Origin: Actinomycetes bacterium
Lineage (GTDB): Bacteria > Actinomycetota > Acidimicrobiia > Acidimicrobiales > Bog-793
Assembly: GCA_021809425.1 (NCBI GenBank)
Contig: JAKBAA010000018.1
Span: 9,055-47,113, forward strand
Direction: 5' to 3'
DNA length: 38,059 bases
The notes beneath the pieces were generated by a model that made no database searches, was not told the origin of the DNA, and saw only the letters and a list, made by a program, of their open reading frames with translations. A program made the translations under genes and the position numbers. Position 1 is the first letter of the stretch, and each line of letters opens with the position of its first letter. Below, one piece after another: positions 33,603 to 38,059 of the stretch.

Positions 33603-33608
33603 TCGGGA

Positions 33609-33614
33609 AGCGTA
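33609..33614 (-). promoter_or_regulatory. -10 element of Ig-repeat gene 1
   Basis: TACGCT on the minus strand, six bases before the GTG at 33602. A GTGAC/GTCAC dyad at 33614-33630 overlaps its upstream edge. Confidence 0.45.
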
Positions 33615-33643
33615 GTGACCGGTTCTGTCACGGGATGGGCATT

Positions 33644-33661
33644 GTTGCCCTTCTGGGCAAC
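33644..33661 (-). terminator. Hairpin terminator after Ig-repeat gene 2
   Basis: GTTGCCC and GGGCAAC form a perfect 7-bp stem with a 4-nt loop, 48 bases after the stop of gene 2 on the minus strand and before the promoter of gene 1. It is followed by AAT only. Confidence 0.6.
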
Positions 33662-33708
33662 TTCGGGGCGGCGCCACAGCTGGCGCACAGGAACGCCCCG
33701 GGCGGGGG

Positions 33709-35013
33709 CTACTGGACGGTGAGGGTGACGGTGGCCTGGGCCACCTGGGTGCTGGTCGAGCTGTCCTTGACCTGGACGCTGAACACGTACGTACCGGCCT
33801 TGGTGGGGGTGCCCGACAGGGCGCCGTTGCCGGTGAGGATCAGTCCGGGCGGCACGGTGCCGCCGAGCTCCTGCCAGCTGTACGGGGCGGTGCCGCCGGA
33901 CACCTGGAAGGTGAACCCGTAGATCGACCCGACCGTGGCCGCCGGGAGGGTGGACGGGGCGACCACCGAGATGCTCGACGAGGCGACCACCGACAGGGTG
34001 AGGGTGAAGCTGGCCGACTGGACCGGCTGGGAGGCGTCGGTGACCACCAGGGTGACCGGGAACGTCCCGATGGTCGTCGGGGTGCCGGCCAGGACGCCGG
34101 TGGACGACAGGGCCACCCCCGAGGGGAGCACCCCCGATGAGATGCTCCAGTGGTACGGGGCCGACCCGCCCGTCGCCGTCAGGAGCAACGAGTAGGGGAC
34201 CCCCTGGGTGGCGAACGGGGCGAGGGTCGAGGTCACCTGGAGGGAGCCGGAGCCGACCTGCAGGGTGAGGTTGGCCGACGCCGTCTTGCCGGTGGCGTCG
34301 GTGGCGGTCACCGTGAGCGGGAACGGGCCGGACACGGTCGGGGTGCCGTACAGGAGCCCGTTGGCCGACAGGGTCACCCCGGCCGGCAGCACCCCGGCGG
34401 TGAGCGCCCACTGGTACGGGGCGGTGCCACCCGACGCCGACAGGACGGCGTCGTACACCACCCCGACCGAGCCAACCGGCAGGGGGCCGGTGGCCACCGC
34501 CATCCCGGCGGGTGCCGCCGGGCCGGTCGGCGTGGCCGGGTTGGCCGGGCTCACCTTCGTCGGGGCCGCCCGCCGCCCCTTCTGGCGGACCACCACCCGC
34601 CGGGTGACCGTGGTGGTGCCCCCGTGCACGTGGGCCACGATCACCAAGGCACGCCCCCGGGTCGACCGGTTGGCGGCCACCCGGGCCACCACGGCGTCGG
34701 CCCCCCGGGCGCACGACCGGTGGGCGCGGACCATCCGGACCGCCGGGGCGGCCGTCAACCAACAGGTGGTCGCCCGGCGCACCTTCAGGTGGACCACCGT
34801 GACCCCCCCGGTCGCCGGCAGCACGGCTCGGCTGAGCCAGAGGCGGACCACCACCGGCTTCGCCACCGGCCGGCGCCGGGCGGCAGCCGTGTGGGCGGTG
34901 GCGGGGCGGGCGGCCGAGGCGGTGCCGGCGGCTGCCCCGATCAGTCCGGCCGCCCCGGCCAGGGTGACGGCGGAGAGGAGCAGGGCGGTGGCGCGTTGGC
35001 GAACCGGTCGCAT
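33709..35013 (-). CDS. Secreted putative-Ig repeat protein 2
   Basis: A 434-residue paralogue of its neighbours. The N-terminus is a signal peptide (RQRATALLLSAVTLAGAAGL). The Cys module (TTCWLTAAPAVRMVRAHRSC) is followed by a basic region (RRVVVRQKGRRAAPTKV) and only three Ig repeats. The ATG at 35013 has no Shine-Dalgarno; TACGCT stands nine bases upstream, giving a leader of two to three bases. The stop is a TAG. Separate terminators flank the gene, so it is transcribed alone. Confidence 0.87.
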   Translation of the reverse strand: MRPVRQRATALLLSAVTLAGAAGLIGAAAGTASAARPATAHTAAARRRPVAKPVVVRLWLSRAVLPATGGVTVVHLKVRRATTCWLTAAPAVRMVRAHRSCARGADAVVARVAANRSTRGRALVIVAHVHGGTTTVTRRVVVRQKGRRAAPTKVSPANPATPTGPAAPAGMAVATGPLPVGSVGVVYDAVLSASGGTAPYQWALTAGVLPAGVTLSANGLLYGTPTVSGPFPLTVTATDATGKTASANLTLQVGSGSLQVTSTLAPFATQGVPYSLLLTATGGSAPYHWSISSGVLPSGVALSSTGVLAGTPTTIGTFPVTLVVTDASQPVQSASFTLTLSVVASSSISVVAPSTLPAATVGSIYGFTFQVSGGTAPYSWQELGGTVPPGLILTGNGALSGTPTKAGTYVFSVQVKDSSTSTQVAQATVTLTVQ

Positions 35014-35022
35014 CGTTCGTGG

Positions 35023-35028
35023 AGCGTA
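35023..35028 (-). promoter_or_regulatory. -10 element of Ig-repeat gene 2
   Basis: TACGCT on the minus strand, nine bases before the ATG. It touches the end of the terminator hairpin of gene 3 with no bases between. Confidence 0.45.
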
Positions 35029-35066
35029 CCGGAGGCGGCATCGCACGGGCGGGATGCCGCCTCCGG
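35029..35066 (-). terminator. 14-bp hairpin, terminator of Ig-repeat gene 3
   Basis: A perfect 14-bp inverted repeat (35029-35042 and 35053-35066) with a 10-nt loop, 37 bases after the gene 3 stop. No T-tract follows, but length and position fit a terminator. Confidence 0.65.
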
Positions 35067-35103
35067 TCGCTCGACGAGAGGACCTACCGGGTGGTACCGG
35101 CTA

Positions 35104-36561
35104 CTAGTTGACCGTCAAGGTGATCGCCTCGGTGGCCGTGTGCACCGGGCTGGCCGAGTCGTACACCTCGACCGTGAAGTTGTACGTCCCGGTTGCCGTC
35201 GGGGTGCCGGTGAGGAGGCCGTTGTTCTGGAGGCCCATCCCCGGCGGCGGGGTGCCACTCGAGATCTGCCAGAAGTACGGGGCAGTGCCGCCGGTGGCGG
35301 ACAGCGGGAACGTGTAGAGGCTGCCCTGGGTGGCCGCCGGGCTGAGGGTGGCCGGGGTGGTGATCGACAGGGTGCCGTTGGTCACGTAGATGGTCAGGTT
35401 GGACGTGGTCGTCTGCTGGGGCGCCGACGAGTCGTGCACGGAGAGCACCACCGGGTAGGTGCCGAGGGTGGTGGGCGTCCCCGTGATGGTGCCGGCCGGC
35501 AGCAGGGTCAGCCCCGGCGGGAGGGTCCCGGAGGTGACCGACCAGGTGTACGGGTAGGTGCCCCCGGTCGCCGACAGCGTGTAGGAGAAGGCGGACCCGG
35601 TGGAGGCGTTGGCGAACTGGCTCGACGTCACCTGGAGGGTGGCGGCGGCCACCGTCAGGGTGAGCTGCTGGGTGGCCGTCACCGCCGGGGTGCCGGCGGT
35701 GGTCGCCTGGACGGTCACCGTGAAGGTGCCCGACGTCAGCGGGGTCCCGCTCAGCAGGCCGGTCGGGGCGAGGGTCAGGCCGGACGGCAGGGCGCCGCCG
35801 GTGACCGCCCAGGTGTACGGGGCGTTGCCCCCGCTGGCGGTCAGGGTGGCCGAGTAGGCCGTGCCCTGCGCCGCTGCCGGCAGCGACGTGCTGGTCACCG
35901 TCACCGGCGGGGCGGCCACCACGAACACGAGCACCACGTCGGCGGTCACCCCCTGCGGCTGGGAGCTGTCGGCGACGGCGACCGTCGCCGAGAAGGTCCC
36001 CACCGAGGTCGGCGTGCCGGAGAGGGCCCCGCTGGCCGCCATCGACAGGCCGGGCGGCAGGCTGCCGCCGACCACCCTTGCGCTGTACGGGGCGTGGCCG
36101 CCGGCACCGCCCAGCTGCTCGGCCACCGGGACGCCCACCGTGAGGGTGGCGGCCACCGACGGCACGATCGGGGTGAGCCCGGCCTGGGCCAGCTCCACCG
36201 AGCGCTGCACGGTCATCCCGTTGGCGCTGCGCACCCAGCCGGTCAGCTGGAAGGTGGCGGTGGCCGTCGACGTGGCCCGGCCGAGGCGGACCACGGTCCA
36301 GTCACGGCCGCCGGCGCACCCGCGGTGGGAGCGGTCCACCTGGACGTTGGCCGGGGCGGTGAACCAGCAGGTGGACCCGCGGCTCACCTGCAGCCGGATG
36401 GCCGACGCCCCGCCGTTGGCGCCGATCAGCGGCCGGCCAAGGCTGAGCTGGGTGATCGACGGCGGTCCCGACGGCGCGCCGCTGGCGCCGGACACACCTG
36501 CGCCGGCGGCCACCAACGCCGCTGCTGCCACCATGACGGCGCTGCCCCGCAAGAGTCTCAT
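35104..36561 (-). CDS. Secreted putative-Ig repeat protein 3
   Basis: A 485-residue paralogue. Signal peptide (RGSAVMVAAAALVAAGAGVS), the Cys module STCWFTAPANVQVDRSHRGC, a further segment of about 60 residues, then four Ig repeats, each with GG-x-x-PY-x-W and LP-x-GL and SGTP. Repeats 2 to 4 are closer to each other than to repeat 1. The ATG at 36561 is preceded by TACGTT at six bases. The three tandem genes share order of modules but differ in repeat number (4, 3, 4), as expected from unequal recombination. Confidence 0.88.
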   Translation of the reverse strand: MRLLRGSAVMVAAAALVAAGAGVSGASGAPSGPPSITQLSLGRPLIGANGGASAIRLQVSRGSTCWFTAPANVQVDRSHRGCAGGRDWTVVRLGRATSTATATFQLTGWVRSANGMTVQRSVELAQAGLTPIVPSVAATLTVGVPVAEQLGGAGGHAPYSARVVGGSLPPGLSMAASGALSGTPTSVGTFSATVAVADSSQPQGVTADVVLVFVVAAPPVTVTSTSLPAAAQGTAYSATLTASGGNAPYTWAVTGGALPSGLTLAPTGLLSGTPLTSGTFTVTVQATTAGTPAVTATQQLTLTVAAATLQVTSSQFANASTGSAFSYTLSATGGTYPYTWSVTSGTLPPGLTLLPAGTITGTPTTLGTYPVVLSVHDSSAPQQTTTSNLTIYVTNGTLSITTPATLSPAATQGSLYTFPLSATGGTAPYFWQISSGTPPPGMGLQNNGLLTGTPTATGTYNFTVEVYDSASPVHTATEAITLTVN

Positions 36562-36567
36562 GGTGAA

Positions 36568-36573
36568 AACGTA
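36568..36573 (-). promoter_or_regulatory. -10 element of Ig-repeat gene 3
   Basis: TACGTT on the minus strand, six bases before the ATG at 36561; no Shine-Dalgarno. Confidence 0.5.
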
Positions 36574-36639
36574 CTGCGCGCGCGTCCACCGGGATGGTCA
36601 CCCTGCGGGAACGCTGACAGAACCTTCACACTTGTGCCC

Positions 36640-37044
36640 TCAAACCTTCCGAACCTCGAGCGGCCGGTGGGCCTTCGCCATCTGGTCGTAGTCGTCGTCC
36701 TGGGTCACCACCGGCAGCCCCAGCTCGACGGCGGTGGCGGCGATCAACGCATCGGCCAGCTTGACCGTCCGCACGATGCCGGCGCCCCGGCAGTCCGCCA
36801 CCAGGCGAGCCCACGCCGTCATCGTCGACTCGCCGATCGGCACCGGGTCGATCGTCCGGGCCAACGCCAGCGTGCCCGCTCGACGGGCCCGCGTCCGGTC
36901 GTCGGCAGCGCACAGCACGCCCAGCTCCAGCTCGCCCATCGTCACCACCGACACCGTCACCCGGTCGGGCAGCTCGCCGAGCGGCCGCCCGCCTTCACGG
37001 GCGATGAACACCGACGTGTCGACCAGCCCGGCCGGCTCGCTCAC
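36640..37044 (-). CDS. vapC: VapC-type PIN-domain toxin
   Basis: A 134-residue PIN ribonuclease. Catalytic acidic positions are Asp9 (LVDTSVFIARE), Glu38 or Glu40 (VVTMGELELGVL), Asp98 (KLADALIAATA) and Asp116-118 (VVTQDDDYD). The GTG start overlaps the antitoxin stop by four bases (GTGA), the same arrangement as the other VapBC in the window though the antitoxin type differs. It would block growth by RNA cleavage when the antitoxin is lost. Confidence 0.93.
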   Translation of the reverse strand: MSEPAGLVDTSVFIAREGGRPLGELPDRVTVSVVTMGELELGVLCAADDRTRARRAGTLALARTIDPVPIGESTMTAWARLVADCRGAGIVRTVKLADALIAATAVELGLPVVTQDDDYDQMAKAHRPLEVRKV

Positions 37045-37283
37045 TGGTCCTCCAACGTCTGTCCCACCAGCAGGTCGAGCTCCTCCCGCAGCGCCGGGTC
37101 GGCCGCCCGCCCTCCCAGCTCGCTGCGCAACCGGTCGCCCGACACCCACCGGGACCGCTGGGCATGGGGGACGATGTCGGCGATCGCCTCGCCGTGCACG
37201 GTCAGCACCACCCGCTCCCCCGCCCGCACCGCCTCGATCACCTGGCTGGTCCGATTGCGCAGCTCTCGCACGCCGACCTCCAT
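37041..37283 (-). CDS. Phd/YefM-type antitoxin
   Basis: An 80-residue protein. MEVGVRELRNRTSQVIEAVR followed by GERVVLTVHGEAIADIVPHA is the Phd/YefM DNA-binding fold. The C-terminal helix (LREELDLLVGQTLEDQ) should occupy the toxin groove. It lies directly upstream of and overlaps the PIN toxin gene. TACCGT stands seven bases before the ATG, so the mRNA is probably leaderless and autorepressed. Confidence 0.92.
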   Translation of the reverse strand: MEVGVRELRNRTSQVIEAVRAGERVVLTVHGEAIADIVPHAQRSRWVSGDRLRSELGGRAADPALREELDLLVGQTLEDQ

Positions 37284-37290
37284 GTGCGAC

Positions 37291-37296
37291 ACGGTA
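37291..37296 (-). promoter_or_regulatory. -10 element of the Phd-VapC pair
   Basis: TACCGT on the minus strand, seven bases before the ATG at 37283; the same hexamer and spacing as for the SNF2 gene. Confidence 0.45.
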
Positions 37297-37306
37297 GCAC
37301 CTACCT

Positions 37307-37343
37307 CCCGACGGCCACCCTCGCCGCGGGCGCCCCCGTCGGG
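37307..37343 (-). terminator. Possible terminator of the HNH gene
   Basis: CCCGACGG and CCGTCGGG form an 8-bp stem with a 21-nt GC-rich loop, 18 bases past the HNH stop codon on the minus strand. The large loop and missing T-run make it uncertain. Confidence 0.35.
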
Positions 37344-37360
37344 CCGGCGCGGCGCCACCG

Positions 37361-38059
37361 CTAACCGCTGCCCGCCTCGCGCCGGCCGTCCGCCCCGCCG
37401 GGTGGGTCCGGCTCTGGGTCCGACTCTGGGTCCGACTCTGGGTCCGGCGGCGGCTCCGGGTCCGGGCTCCGGTTGCGCAACCGGTTGTGCCAGCCGCACA
37501 GCACCCGCCCGTTCTCCTGGGTGGTCTCGCCACCGTGCTCGTAGGGCACCACGTGGTCGACCTCGCACCGCTCGAAGGGCACCTCGCAGGTCGGGTGCTG
37601 GCACACCCGGTCGCGCAGCTCGACCGCCCGCCGGGTCGCCCCGGTGAAGAACCGGGTCCGGGCCCCCACCTCGACGCGGGTCCGGCCGTGCCAGACGGCC
37701 CGCTCGACGAGCGCCTCGTCCAGGTAGGCGAGCACGCTGCCCGGCGACACCACTGTCCCGTTGGCCAGCTCGCAGATGCGCCCGGCCAGCGTCGGGAAGT
37801 CCACCAGCACCGACACGAGCGGGGCCGGGAACCGGGCGTCGGAGGGACAGCCAGCCGAGCGGCGGGCCATCTCGACGAGGGCGTCCGCCCGGCGCTGTGC
37901 CGAGGTCCGCTCGAGCTCGCCCGGCAGCGGGTCGCGGCCGAGCGCCACCTTGGCGGCCGCCACGTCCGCCTCGTACAGGTCGTCCGCGAGGCGACGCAGC
38001 TCCCCCTCGACGATCGCCCCGGCGATCGGGTCGAGGGTCAGCTTGCCTACATAGGTGCC
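37361..38059 (-). CDS. DUF222 - HNH endonuclease, 5' end missing at window edge
   Basis: The frame is open to the right edge, giving 232 residues of the C-terminal part. The region starting GTYVGKLTLDPIAGAIVEGE is the end of the DUF222 domain found in actinobacterial HNH proteins (often called 13E12 repeat). The HNH nuclease follows: CQHPTCEVPFERCEVDHVVP, then GGETTQENGRVLCGWHNRLR, with both Cys-based zinc ligands, the Asp-His catalytic pair, Asn and the final His. The last 30 residues are a low-complexity Asp-Pro-Glu-Ser tail from a 12-bp repeat. These genes are numerous in actinomycetes and often mobile; a DNA-cleaving role is inferred from the HNH motif. Confidence 0.93.
   Translation of the reverse strand, partial: GTYVGKLTLDPIAGAIVEGELRRLADDLYEADVAAAKVALGRDPLPGELERTSAQRRADALVEMARRSAGCPSDARFPAPLVSVLVDFPTLAGRICELANGTVVSPGSVLAYLDEALVERAVWHGRTRVEVGARTRFFTGATRRAVELRDRVCQHPTCEVPFERCEVDHVVPYEHGGETTQENGRVLCGWHNRLRNRSPDPEPPPDPESDPESDPEPDPPGGADGRREAGSG

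Noticed and set aside
1-38059. Genome-wide TGA-to-Trp recoding
   Set aside because: TGA is used as the normal stop by most genes here (for example msrA, vapB, STAND, operon genes A-D), so UGA is not generally a sense codon.

Overview
The window is chromosomal DNA of a very GC-rich bacterium, most likely an actinomycete and plausibly an uncultured member of Acidimicrobiia. This is inferred from base composition, heavy use of GTG starts, 4-base GTGA/ATGA gene overlaps, many leaderless promoters, and family content: an UGSC protein, DUF222-HNH, a STAND NTPase with WD40 repeats, and secreted putative-Ig proteins. About 36 genes or gene remnants can be supported. Most long open frames opposite them are GC-driven shadows. 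No tRNA, rRNA, CRISPR array or insertion sequence was recognised.

Positions 1-9200. The 5' end of a secreted protein runs off the left edge. Next comes a two-domain UGSC-family protein whose reading frame crosses an in-frame TGA in the family's U-G-S-C motif, so it is a probable selenoprotein. It has its own promoter, a candidate recoding hairpin and a strong terminator. A GNAT acetyltransferase, a translationally coupled msrA / O-methyltransferase-like pair, a small secreted protein and a 1275-residue HTH-STAND-WD40 protein follow.

Positions 9163-16800. Between the STAND gene and a divergent 97-residue protein carrying almost the same HTH lies an array of four 10-bp repeats plus two outliers, probably a shared operator. 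Then come a secreted protein, a SWIM-SNF2 helicase, another secreted protein, a SAM methyltransferase and a VapBC toxin-antitoxin pair.

Positions 16919-23403. A tightly coupled five-gene operon (here A-E) is the best candidate for an undescribed system. A is a 633-aa protein with an RNA-polymerase alpha-CTD-like helix-hairpin segment and a sigma-region-4-like HTH. B is a helical protein with a possible C-terminal winged helix. C resembles a DUF2791/BrxD ATPase whose nucleotide-binding motifs have decayed. D is an intact DUF2791/BrxD-type ATPase. E is an SF2 helicase. None of the BREX methylase, PglZ or BrxC/PglY components is present. The right end abuts a truncated urease gamma (ureA) remnant, which suggests the operon arrived by insertion or rearrangement.

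Positions 23404-38059. An ABC-2 exporter pair, a fragment of a lost NlpC/P60 gene, a GNAT gene broken by a TGA at an expected tryptophan, an intact NlpC/P60-like secreted protein lacking the usual catalytic His, an MFS exporter with divergent TetR regulator and two palindromic operators, an HATPase anti-sigma-like kinase, a PLD-like protein overlapping a MazF toxin with no visible antitoxin, three tandem paralogous secreted putative-Ig proteins, a Phd-VapC pair, and a truncated DUF222-HNH endonuclease at the right edge.
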